From contig JAFADY010000047.1 in assembly GCA_023424395.1 (NCBI GenBank), forward strand, positions 1 to 26,948: a stretch of DNA of 26,948 bases, written 5' to 3'. Positions within the stretch are counted from its first letter, which is position 1. Every line of letters starts with the position of its first letter. The stretch comes from Bacteroidota bacterium (GTDB lineage Bacteria > Bacteroidota > Bacteroidia > Bacteroidales > Dysgonomonadaceae). The notes under the pieces are model-generated. The model did no database searches. It worked only from the letters and a program-made list of their open reading frames with translations, and was not told the origin of the DNA. Below are positions 1 to 8,000 of this stretch, piece after piece. The position numbers and the translations under genes were made by a program.

Positions 1-117
1 CGAAGCAGATGCACCACCTTTCAATCCGGCATAATTCCCGGACAGTCCTTTAATTTTGAAATGACGAATATCGCCAATTGTTCCGTTGTACTTTACAACA
101 CCTACTTGTCTTGCCAT
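1..117 (-). CDS. Conserved Bacteroidota hypothetical protein, N-terminal 39 codons only
   Basis: An open frame begins with ATG (complement of 115-117) and runs off the left edge with no stop. The protein starts MARQVGVVKYNGTIGDIRHF and reaches a GLKGGASAS stretch. The opening (MARQ-G-.-K-.-G-T-I-G-.-I, then a Gly-rich segment) resembles small proteins of unknown function common in Bacteroidota, whose beginnings I recall as MARQ.GIIK..GTIGGI. That resemblance is from memory, not a search. A promoter-like TATATTTG lies about 47 bp upstream at 164-171. No function can be assigned from 39 residues, and the rest lies outside the window. Confidence 0.6.
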   Translation of the reverse strand, partial: MARQVGVVKYNGTIGDIRHFKIKGLSGNYAGLKGGASAS

Positions 118-163
118 AATAATATTAGTTTATAGTTGCATAACCCACAATTGGATTACCCGA

Positions 164-171
164 CAAATATA
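164..171 (-). promoter_or_regulatory. Candidate -7 promoter element for the gene starting at 117
   Basis: The minus strand reads TATATTTG, matching the Bacteroidota -7 consensus TAnnTTTG. It would give a leader of roughly 40 nt. A clear TTG at the -33 position was not found, so this rests on the -7 match and its placement. Confidence 0.4.
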
Positions 172-254
172 ATTTCAATATGCAAGTATAAAAATGGTTA
201 AATAAGCGTAAGCGGAAGTAATCAAAGGTAAGTAGGAAATATATCAAAAATATA

Positions 255-285
255 TTGCTAAATACCTAATAAATAGGTATATTTG
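255..285 (+). promoter_or_regulatory. Orphan plus-strand promoter-like site
   Basis: TTG at 255-257 and TATATTTG at 278-285 are separated by exactly 20 bp, an ideal fit to the Bacteroidota -33/-7 promoter. No plus-strand open reading frame of useful length follows before the tRNA, which is on the other strand. It could drive a short untranslated RNA ending near the hairpin at 363-405, or it could be chance in AT-rich DNA. Confidence 0.35.
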
Positions 286-331
286 CAGAGAAAGATAGAT
301 TTATCTCTGCTGCTAAAACCAAAAAACAACG

Positions 332-353
332 TTTGCCTGTAATTTGCCTGTAA
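332..353. repeat. Perfect 11-bp tandem duplication
   Basis: The unit TTTGCCTGTAA occurs twice head to tail (332-342 and 343-353). It lies just outside the terminator of the tRNA-Leu gene. It may be a simple duplication, a protein-binding direct repeat, or a remnant of site-specific integration near a tRNA. No integrase is visible in the window. Confidence 0.7.
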
Positions 354-362
354 TGCAAAATA

Positions 363-405
363 AAAACCTCTTAATCATCTGTATGAAAGATAAATAAGAG
401 GTTTT
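363..405 (-). terminator. Rho-independent terminator of tRNA-Leu
   Basis: An 11-bp perfect stem (363-373 with 395-405) has a 21-nt loop and is followed on the minus strand by a T-rich tail (TTTTTATTTT including stem bases). It begins about 6 bp past the tRNA 3' end. On the plus strand the T-run is only four bases, so termination of plus-strand transcripts would be weaker. Confidence 0.7.
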
Positions 406-410
406 CAGAG

Positions 411-494
411 TACCCAGAGCCGGGATCGAACCGGCATGGAAGTGAATCCACTGGTGTTTGAGACCAGCGCGTCTACCAATTCCGCCATCTGGGC
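411..494 (-). tRNA. tRNA-Leu (anticodon CAA)
   Basis: Read on the minus strand, the 84 nt fold as a class II tRNA. The acceptor is GCCCAGA paired with TCTGGGT (one G-U at the first pair), with discriminator A. The D arm holds GGCGGAATTGGTAGACGC, the anticodon stem CTGGT/ACCAG encloses loop CTCAAAC, and there is a long variable arm. The T arm is GCCGG-TTCGATC-CCGGC. Anticodon CAA reads UUG. The long variable arm and the AATTGGTAGACGC D-loop are typical of bacterial leucine tRNAs. The 3' CCA is not encoded and must be added afterwards. Confidence 0.95.
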
Positions 495-707
495 GTTGCG
501 TAGAAAAGTGAGTGCAAAAGTAATAAAATTTTGAGACAAAAAATAACTTTTGTCGGAATTTGATTTATTATTTAAGAAAAAATCCTATTTCCTTTCAATA
601 GTAAGAATGTTAAAACAAACTTCTCGGTTTGGTTGTTATACATTTAAAAGACCCAAGAGTAAATTGGGAAATAGATCAAATAATATATTAAATCTTCTTT
701 TATTGTT
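495..707. other. AT-rich intergenic region between tRNA-Leu and manC
   Basis: These 213 bp must hold the tRNA promoter (minus) and the manC promoter (plus). For manC I found only a 7-of-8 match to the -7 consensus (TACATTTA, 639-646) with no convincing -33. A possible 60-codon frame starting at 550 has no family resemblance and overlaps manC, so I do not call it a gene. Confidence 0.4.
515..522 (-). promoter_or_regulatory. Candidate -7 element for tRNA-Leu
   Basis: The minus strand reads TACTTTTG, a full match to TAnnTTTG, ending 21 bp before the mature tRNA 5' end. This fits a short 5' leader. The -33 region is T-rich but has no clean TTG at the expected distance. Confidence 0.5.
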
Positions 708-1787
708 ATGGAGAACAACAACTTTTGTGTAATTATGGGAGGGGGGGTTGGTAGCCGTTTTTGGCCATTCAGCCGTGAAGAGCGGCCAAAGCAATTCCTC
801 GATTTCTTCGGAACCGGACGTTCGCTGTTACAAAGCACTTTCGACAGGTTCAAGCAAATTATTCCCATTGAAAATATTTTTATCGTTACCAACGATGCCT
901 ACGCCGGATTAACCAAAAAACAACTTCCCGAACTTTCGGATAGTCAGATTTTATTGGAGCCTATGCGCCGTAACACGGCTCCGGCAATTGCTTTCGCAAC
1001 ATATCGAATTCAGGCCATCAACCCAAATGCCAACATCGTAGTAGCCCCATCCGATCACCTGATCATCAAAGAGGATGTTTTTTTATCGGAGATCGAACGC
1101 GGACTTGATTTCGTAAAACGAAATCCTTCATTGTTAACGTTGGGCATTAAACCCAGCCGTCCAGAAACCGGATACGGCTACATTCAAATGAATGATGAGA
1201 CCATTGAAGGTATTCATAAAGTAAAAACTTTTACGGAAAAACCGAGCTTGGATTTGGCGAAAGTATTTTATACCAGCGGTGAATTTGTATGGAATTCGGG
1301 AATTTTTCTTTGGAACGTACAGACTATTATGGACGCTTTTAAAAAATATTTGCCCGATATCTGCAACAAGTTTAACGAAGGTAAATCGAAATTTAACACA
1401 CCGGAGGAGAAAGCGTTTATAGACCAAAGTTTTCCGTTTTGCCCGAATATTTCTATCGATTACGGCATTTTAGAAAAAGCGGATAATGTGTATGTTATCG
1501 GCGCCGATTTCGGATGGTCTGATTTGGGGACTTGGGGCTCTTTGCACGAAATTACCCAAAAGGACGAAAACAATAACGCGAATTTGCATTGCAAAACGCT
1601 CTATGTGGAAAGTACCGACAATATTGTTACTACAAGTGACGACAAACTTGTGGTGATACAGGGTTTGGATGGATATATTGTAGCGGAATCGGAAAATACA
1701 TTACTCATTTGCAGGAAGAGTGAAGAACAACGCATCAAACATTTCGTTACGGATGTGAAGTTCCGTTACGGCGATGAGTATATTTAA
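708..1787 (+). CDS. manC: Mannose-1-phosphate guanylyltransferase (GDP-mannose pyrophosphorylase), single-domain
   Basis: The enzyme makes GDP-mannose and pyrophosphate from mannose-1-phosphate and GTP in the cytoplasm. GDP-mannose feeds mannose- and fucose-containing surface glycans and capsule. The nucleotidyltransferase signature is at residues 11-30: GGGVGSRFWPFSR, then PKQF with the catalytic-loop Lys. Other family marks are EPMRRNTAPAIAFA, VAPSDHLI, the sugar-binding FTEKP, and EFVWNSGIFLW. At 359 aa it has only the transferase domain. The long bifunctional ManC form (about 470 aa) adds a phosphomannose isomerase domain that is absent here. The ATG at 708 puts the signature at the usual distance from the N-terminus. 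A run of seven G (741-747) sits in codons 12-14, inside the signature loop. The gene stands alone and ends in a strong terminator. Confidence 0.93.
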   Translation: MENNNFCVIMGGGVGSRFWPFSREERPKQFLDFFGTGRSLLQSTFDRFKQIIPIENIFIVTNDAYAGLTKKQLPELSDSQILLEPMRRNTAPAIAFATYRIQAINPNANIVVAPSDHLIIKEDVFLSEIERGLDFVKRNPSLLTLGIKPSRPETGYGYIQMNDETIEGIHKVKTFTEKPSLDLAKVFYTSGEFVWNSGIFLWNVQTIMDAFKKYLPDICNKFNEGKSKFNTPEEKAFIDQSFPFCPNISIDYGILEKADNVYVIGADFGWSDLGTWGSLHEITQKDENNNANLHCKTLYVESTDNIVTTSDDKLVVIQGLDGYIVAESENTLLICRKSEEQRIKHFVTDVKFRYGDEYI

Positions 1788-1794
1788 AAAAGAT

Positions 1795-1837
1795 AAAAAT
1801 ACTCCTGATCGTTTTAAGTACGATCGGGAGTATTTTT
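1795..1837. terminator. Bidirectional terminator between manC and asnB
   Basis: A 17-bp stem (1795-1811 with 1821-1837, one G-T pair) has a 9-nt loop, with A-run and T-run at its two edges. It can therefore stop transcripts from both sides. It overlaps the last two bases of the asnB stop codon (TAA, complement 1836-1838) and follows the manC stop by 7 bp. Confidence 0.88.
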
Positions 1838-3512
1838 ATGACGTTTCAGCGTAAGCGTGTTCGTGTACGGCGTTGACGGCTCGTCCCGAAGGATCGGCGT
1901 TTTTTCTGAAAGCGGCATCCCATTCCAATGCCACAGGCGTACTGCACGCCACCGACGGCACGGATGGCACGCATAGTGCTGCCGAATCGGAAGGGAATAA
2001 TTCGCTGTAAATGATTCTATACAAATACTCTTCTTTGGATAAAGGCGGATTAATGGGAAAACGGTATTTTACATTCGCCATTTGTTCGTCTGTAATTTTT
2101 TCGTTGGCAATTGCTTTCAGCGTGTCAATCCAATTATAACCCACGCCGTCGGAAAACTGTTCTTTTTGTCGCCACGCCACTTCATGCGGCAAATAATCCT
2201 CGAACGCTTCGCGTAAAATATGTTTTTCTATTTTTCCGTTTCCTGCCATTTTGTCTTTGGGATTCAGGCGCATAGCTACATCGATAAATTCCTTGTCGAG
2301 GAACGGAACACGCCCCTCCACACCCCACGATGCCAACGATTTATTGGCTCGCAGGCAGTCGTATTGATGCAATTTACTCAACTTACGCACCGTCTCCTTG
2401 TGAAATTCTTCAGCGCTCGGCGCTTTGTGAAAATAAAGATATCCCCCAAATATCTCATCGGCTCCTTCGCCCGAAAGCACCATTTTTACTCCCATCGATT
2501 TTATGTAACGCGCGATCAAATACATCGGCGTACTTGCACGAACCGTGGTTACATCGTATGTTTCGATGTGATAAATTACATCGCGTATGGCATCAAGGCC
2601 TTCCTGCACGGTATAAGTGATTTCGTGATGCACGGAGCGAATGTGTGCAGCCACTTTTCGGGCGGCAGCCAAATCGGGAGAGCCCTCAAGTCCGATAGCA
2701 AATGAGTGAAGTTGTGGCCACCAAGCATCTTCCGTATTATCGGTTTCGACACGTTTGGCGGCGAATTTTTTTGCTATCGCTGAAATAATGGATGAATCCA
2801 ACCCTCCCGAAAGCAAAACTCCGTAGGGAACATCGCTCATAAGTTGACGTTCAACGGCATCCTCAAGCGCTTGCCGTAATTCGGATGCACTTGAGACATT
2901 GTCTTTTACATTTTCGTATTCCATCCAATCGCGCACGTACCACTTAGTCGGTTCGCCATCGAGGCTGTAAAAATATTGTCCGGGAAGAAATTCCTCTATC
3001 TTATTGCATTGTCCTTCCAATGCTTTCAACTCCGATGCCACATAGTAAGCGCCATCCTGATCCCATCCCTGATACAACGGAATAATACCGATATGGTCTC
3101 GGCTGATCAAGAAAACGTCTTTTTCCATATCATAAAGTGCAAAAGCAAAAATTCCATTGAGGTCTTCAAGAAAATTAGGCCCTTTATCTTGATAAAGCGC
3201 CAAGATCACTTCGCAATCCGATTGCGTGAGGAATTCATATTTCCCTTCATAACGTTTACGAATTTCGCGGTGATTATATATCTCGCCGTTCACGGCCAAA
3301 ACGAGTTTTCCGTCTTTGCTGAAAAGCGGTTGCTTGCCCGATGCCGGATCAACGATCGCCAATCTTTCGTGCGCTAAAACAGCGTTGTCGGTTGAAAAAA
3401 TACCCGACCAATCCGGCCCGCGATGACGTAACTTCTTAGACATTTTCAGCAGTTGAGGACGCAATTGCTCTTCGGGTTTTTTCAAATTGAATGTACAAAC
3501 TATTCCACACAT
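1836..3512 (-). CDS. asnB: Asparagine synthetase B (glutamine-hydrolysing)
   Basis: The enzyme converts aspartate, glutamine and ATP to asparagine, glutamate, AMP and PPi. The 558-aa protein starts MCGIVCTF, so Cys2 becomes the N-terminal nucleophile of the class II glutaminase domain (about residues 1-200). RHRGPDWSG and EIYNHREIR are typical of that domain. The ATP-pyrophosphatase loop SGGLDSS lies near residues 233-239, and LSGEGADEIFGGY and GVEGRVPFLD belong to the synthetase domain. The C-terminal ending, with ECVPS/PSVACST-like and DPSGRAV stretches, matches the E. coli-type AsnB, as does the length (554 aa in E. coli). It follows gltD by 43 bp on the same strand and is probably the last gene of a gltB-gltD-asnB unit. 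The gap before it holds a heptamer repeat. Confidence 0.96.
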   Translation of the reverse strand: MCGIVCTFNLKKPEEQLRPQLLKMSKKLRHRGPDWSGIFSTDNAVLAHERLAIVDPASGKQPLFSKDGKLVLAVNGEIYNHREIRKRYEGKYEFLTQSDCEVILALYQDKGPNFLEDLNGIFAFALYDMEKDVFLISRDHIGIIPLYQGWDQDGAYYVASELKALEGQCNKIEEFLPGQYFYSLDGEPTKWYVRDWMEYENVKDNVSSASELRQALEDAVERQLMSDVPYGVLLSGGLDSSIISAIAKKFAAKRVETDNTEDAWWPQLHSFAIGLEGSPDLAAARKVAAHIRSVHHEITYTVQEGLDAIRDVIYHIETYDVTTVRASTPMYLIARYIKSMGVKMVLSGEGADEIFGGYLYFHKAPSAEEFHKETVRKLSKLHQYDCLRANKSLASWGVEGRVPFLDKEFIDVAMRLNPKDKMAGNGKIEKHILREAFEDYLPHEVAWRQKEQFSDGVGYNWIDTLKAIANEKITDEQMANVKYRFPINPPLSKEEYLYRIIYSELFPSDSAALCVPSVPSVACSTPVALEWDAAFRKNADPSGRAVNAVHEHAYAETS

Positions 3513-3552
3513 ATTGAGTTGTCGGTTTTGAGTTTACAGTTATCAGTTTTTT
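3513..3552. repeat. Degenerate heptamer tandem repeat, locus A (gltD-asnB gap)
   Basis: Five in-register 7-bp units occupy 3518-3552, each starting GTT (GTTGTCG, GTTTTGA, GTTTACA and so on). A possible extra unit overlaps the asnB start codon at 3511-3517. GTT is fixed and the remaining four bases vary. The repeat fills nearly all of the 43-bp gap. It is the shortest and most degenerate of four such loci in the window. Confidence 0.55.
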
Positions 3553-3555
3553 ATC

Positions 3556-4980
3556 TTATTCTTGAGCTAGCAAATTATGAATGCTATCGGCCACTTTTCG
3601 TCCCGAAGCAATGGCTTTAACCACAAGGCTTGCGCCCATTTGCGCATCGCCGGTGGCGAAAACTTTGTTTATATTACTTTGATTCTGTGGATTAACCGCT
3701 ACGTTTCCACGTACATCGAATTCGATGCCGAGCTCATTGAGCAGTCCTTCGTGTACGGGATGAACGAATCCGAGCGCGAGCAACACCAAATCTGCTTTTA
3801 AGGTTTCGGTTTTTCCCGAGGAAATCATCGAGAATCTGCCGTTTTCATCTTTTTTCCATTCAATTTCCTCCACTATCGCTTCTTTCACTTTTCCATCTTC
3901 GCCGTTAAAAGCGAGTGTGTTCAACAGCCACCGGCGTTCACAGCCTTCTTCGTGAGACGAGGAGGTTTTAAAAACTTGCGGATAAGGATTCGGCCAAGGC
4001 GTGATCGGGTTTTTTCCGATCGGCGGCTTGGGCATAATCTCGATTTGAGTTACACTTTTTGCGCTATGTCTTACCGATGTACCCACACAATCGGAGCCGG
4101 TATCGCCGCCGCCTATTACAAGCACGTGCTTTCCTTTTGCCGATATTCTTGCATCTGAAGGTTGCTCCTCGTTTTGCAAAATGCGTATTTCCTGAGAAAG
4201 AAAATCCATAGCAAAATGTATTCCGTTGAGGTGGCGGCCATCGGGCGTTATATCTCTCGGTTTTCCTGCGCCGATGGCAATGCAAACAGCATCGAATTCG
4301 CTCATAATTTCCTTGCCTGAAATGTCTTTCCCGATTTCTGTGTTGTTAACAAACTCGATGCCTTCTTCTTCAAGCAGTTTCAATCGGCGGTCGATGATGT
4401 TTTTATTGAGTTTGAAATTCGGAATGCCGTACCGCAGCAGGCCTCCGGGCTTATTGTCTTTTTCAAATACAGTAACGAAATGTCCCCTACGGTTCAATTG
4501 TTGCGCTGCTGCTAATCCTGCCGGCCCGGAGCCGATAACGGCTACTTTTTTCCCTGTTCTGTATTTCGGTGGACGCGGCTTTATCAGCCCTTCCATAAAA
4601 GCTACTTCTGTAACGGAAGCTTCATTTTCACGAATCGTCACCGGCGCTTCGTGAAGCGCCAACACACACGATTTTTCACAAGGCGCGGGACAAATCCGTC
4701 CCGTGAAATCGGGAAAATTGTTGGTCTCGTGTAAAACTTCCACCCCCTTTTTCCAATCGCCTTTGTAGATATGATCTTGCCATTCGGGCATTTTGTTGCC
4801 CAATGGGCAAGCCCAATGACAGAACGGAATGCCGCAATCCATGCATCGCGATGCCTGCAACTTACGGTCTTCTCTGTTCAATGTTTGTTCAACCTCGCTG
4901 TAATCGCCTATTCTTTCACTCACCGGACGATATCCGGCTTCTTTTCTCGCTATCGATATAAATGCTTTTGGGTTACCCAT
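3556..4980 (-). CDS. gltD: Glutamate synthase (NADPH) small subunit
   Basis: This is the electron-input subunit of GOGAT. It oxidises NADPH through FAD and passes electrons via Fe-S clusters to GltB. The N-terminal cysteine motifs that carry the 4Fe-4S clusters are present: C46-x2-C49-x4-C54-x3-C58-P and C96-x3-C100-x3-C104. The FAD-binding loop GSGPAGLAAA begins at residue 149, after VAVIG. The NADPH-binding loop GGGDTGSDCVG lies near residue 291. The C-terminal ATGD-QMGASLVVKAIASGR segment is the usual FAD contact. The length of 474 aa is standard. It lies 46 bp downstream of gltB on the same strand, so the two subunits are probably co-transcribed. Confidence 0.96.
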   Translation of the reverse strand: MGNPKAFISIARKEAGYRPVSERIGDYSEVEQTLNREDRKLQASRCMDCGIPFCHWACPLGNKMPEWQDHIYKGDWKKGVEVLHETNNFPDFTGRICPAPCEKSCVLALHEAPVTIRENEASVTEVAFMEGLIKPRPPKYRTGKKVAVIGSGPAGLAAAQQLNRRGHFVTVFEKDNKPGGLLRYGIPNFKLNKNIIDRRLKLLEEEGIEFVNNTEIGKDISGKEIMSEFDAVCIAIGAGKPRDITPDGRHLNGIHFAMDFLSQEIRILQNEEQPSDARISAKGKHVLVIGGGDTGSDCVGTSVRHSAKSVTQIEIMPKPPIGKNPITPWPNPYPQVFKTSSSHEEGCERRWLLNTLAFNGEDGKVKEAIVEEIEWKKDENGRFSMISSGKTETLKADLVLLALGFVHPVHEGLLNELGIEFDVRGNVAVNPQNQSNINKVFATGDAQMGASLVVKAIASGRKVADSIHNLLAQE

Positions 4981-5026
4981 GTTTATTCTCTTAACTTAAT
5001 AAAATTTTCCTTTAAGGATGCAAGCG

Positions 5027-8000
5027 TTAGTAATCTCTTTCCACTACTGCAATTTTCTTTTCCAATTCGGCCATCTTTCTTTCCTGTAACACTTTTTTGT
5101 ACTCGATCGGGACAACTTTGATGAATTTTTCTACGTACTTGTCCCAATTATCGAGGATGTGCTTAGCCAAAGCGCTGTTGGTATAATGGTGATGTCGGGA
5201 AATCAGATTCCTTAATTCTTTATTGTCGGAAAGATCTTCAACCAATGTCAATTCAACCATTTCCATGTTGCAGAAAAAGTCGAAGTCGGCATGTTCGTCC
5301 AAAATATACGCTACGCCGCCGCTCATTCCTGCCGCGAAGTTCCTGCCTACACTTCCTAATATTACGGTACAGCCGCCGGTCATATATTCACAGCAATGAT
5401 CTCCCGCGCCTTCAACTACGGCTGTAGCACCCGAATTGCGAACGCAAAAACGTTCTCCCGCAATGCCGTTGATAAAAACTTCCCCCGAAGTGGCGCCGTA
5501 AAGCGAAGTATTGCCGCAAATGGTGTTTTCTTCGGGTTTGAAAGTGCTGCCTTTGGGCGGAGTAACCACAATGCGGCCTCCCGATAAACCTTTGCCGAGG
5601 TAATCGTTAGTGTCGCCTTGCAAGTAAAAAGTAATGCCTTTGGATAGAAATGCGCCGAAACTCTGTCCGGCAGAGCCTTCGAAGAAAGCCGATATGGTAT
5701 TTTCGGGCAAGCCTTTCTGTCCGTATCGTTTGGCAATTTCTCCCGAAAGCATGGCGCCGGTAGACCTGTCGGTATTTTTTATTTTCGATTTTATACCCAC
5801 TGATTTCTCGAATTCGAGAGCCTGAAAGGCTTCTTTGATGAGTTTACGGTCTAAGACATCGTCGATTTTATGATGTTGATCGGTAATTTTTCTTATAGCG
5901 TAATACTTGGCCTCTTCAGGGAAAAACGTAATTTTAGAAAGATCGATCTTTTCCGTTTTGGGCAATTCGGGATAATGTTTACGAGTTAATAGATCGGCTT
6001 TGCCCACAATTTCATCGAGAGACCGATAGCCCAATTGTGCCAAATGTTCACGTGTGTCTTCCGCCAAAAAACGGAAAAAATTAACCAAATATTCGTGTCG
6101 GCCTACAAATCGGCGGCGAAGTTCTTCGTTTTGTGTGGCTACTCCCACAGGACAGGTGTTCAAATGGCATTTGCGCATCATAACACAGCCAAGAACGATA
6201 AGTGAGCTTGTGGCAAAACCGAATTCCTCGGCGCCGAGCATGGCCGAAATAACGATGTCGCGCCCTGTTTTCAATTGACCATCGGTTTGAAGCCTCACAA
6301 CACCGCGTAAATTATTCATTACCAATGTTTGCTGCGTTTCTGCCAAACCAACCTCGAGCGGCAACCCCGCGTGTTTGATGGAACTTGCCGGACTTGCCCC
6401 GGTTCCGCCTTCGGCGCCGCTTATCACGATAAGGTCGGCCTTGGCTTTGGCAACTCCTGCCGCAATGGTTCCCACACCGCTTTCCGATACCAATTTCACG
6501 CTGACTACTGCCTGTGGATTTACGTTTTTGAGGTCAAAAATAAGTTGCGCCAAATCTTCAATTGAGTAAATATCGTGGTGGGGCGGAGGTGAGATTAAAG
6601 AAATTCCCGGAATGGAATGACGCGTTTTCGCTATTATCTGATCTACTTTGTAGCCCGGCAATTGTCCGCCTTCGCCGGGTTTCGCGCCTTGTGCTATTTT
6701 TATTTGCAATTCATCGGCATTCACCAAATATTCGGTGGTTACGCCAAAACGCCCCGATGCGATCTGTTTAATGGAACTTCTACGTAATAAACCGTCTTCC
6801 TTCGGTTTAAATCGATCGGGGTCTTCACCGCCCTCGCCGGTGTTGCTCCTTCCACCGATAATGTTCATGGCAATAGCCATAGCTTCGTGCGCTTCTTTAC
6901 TGATAGAGCCGTAAGACATAGCGCCGGTACAAAAACGCCTCATGACATTCTCAATCGGTTCAACTTCCGAAATATCTATCGGGTCGCGCTTATAATCAAG
7001 CAAATCACGGATAAAAGCCGGTTTTGGTTTGCTATCTGCCGCCGAAACGTATTCTTTGAATAAATTGTAATTATTTGTTTTGGTAGAAATTTGCAGTTTC
7101 GCAATGGTTTCGGGATTCCAAGCGTGATAATCTCCTTCGATGCGGTATGCATAATTTCCGAGGTTCTTTAAATGGAAAGGTTCGTTGTTGTCAGGGGCAA
7201 AAGCCTCAAAGTAAGGCTGCAGCGCTTCGCGGGCGATATCAGCCATATCAATGCCTTCTATTTTGGAAGAAATATCTTTGAAATATTTTTTCAAAACGGA
7301 TGAGGAAATACCGAGCGCTTCGAAAATGTGTGCGCCCCGATAACTGCGCAGCGTGGAATTGCCCATTTTTGAAAGCACTTTCAATAAACCTTTATTCACT
7401 GCTTTGATGTAATTTTTTTTCGCCGAATCGAAATCGAGTTGAATTTCTCCCGATATAACCTTGTGCTGTAGAACTGCAAAAACCAAATAGGGATTTACAG
7501 CATTGGCTCCAAACCCGAAAAGTAGCGCAAAGTGCATTACCTCTCGTGGTTCAGCGCTTTCCACCACAATGTCGATCTGCATCCTTTTGCGTTTTTCAAC
7601 CAAATACAAATGAACTGCCGATATGGCAAGTAAAGAAGGAATAGGTGCATGTTCGGCATCTACGCCTCTGTCGCTTAAAATAATGTAGTTTTTGCCATCG
7701 TCAACGGCTTTTTCTACCGATTCGCAAAGTTCGTCAACGGCTTTCTGCAAGCCTTCGGCTCCCGATTTCGGGTTGAAGAGCATGGGAATAACCGCAGTAG
7801 AAAAACCTTTATAACGGAGGTTCGACAAAATATCGAATTGCATATTCGTGAGTATCGGGCTTTTGATCTTTACGATCTTCGAAAGTTCGGGTATGTCTTG
7901 GAGCAGATTTTGATGAATGGCGCCCATATAACCGGTAAGCGACATCACCAATTCTTCGCGAATGGGATCGATCGGCGGATTGGTTACCTGCGCAAATTGT

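Noticed and set aside
550..732. 60-codon plus-strand frame ahead of manC
   Set aside because: Low-complexity, no family likeness, overlaps the manC start in another frame, and no promoter or ribosome-binding support.
2220..2705. 161-codon frame antisense to asnB
   Set aside because: Lies wholly inside a well-supported gene on the opposite strand; its composition reflects the asnB codons.
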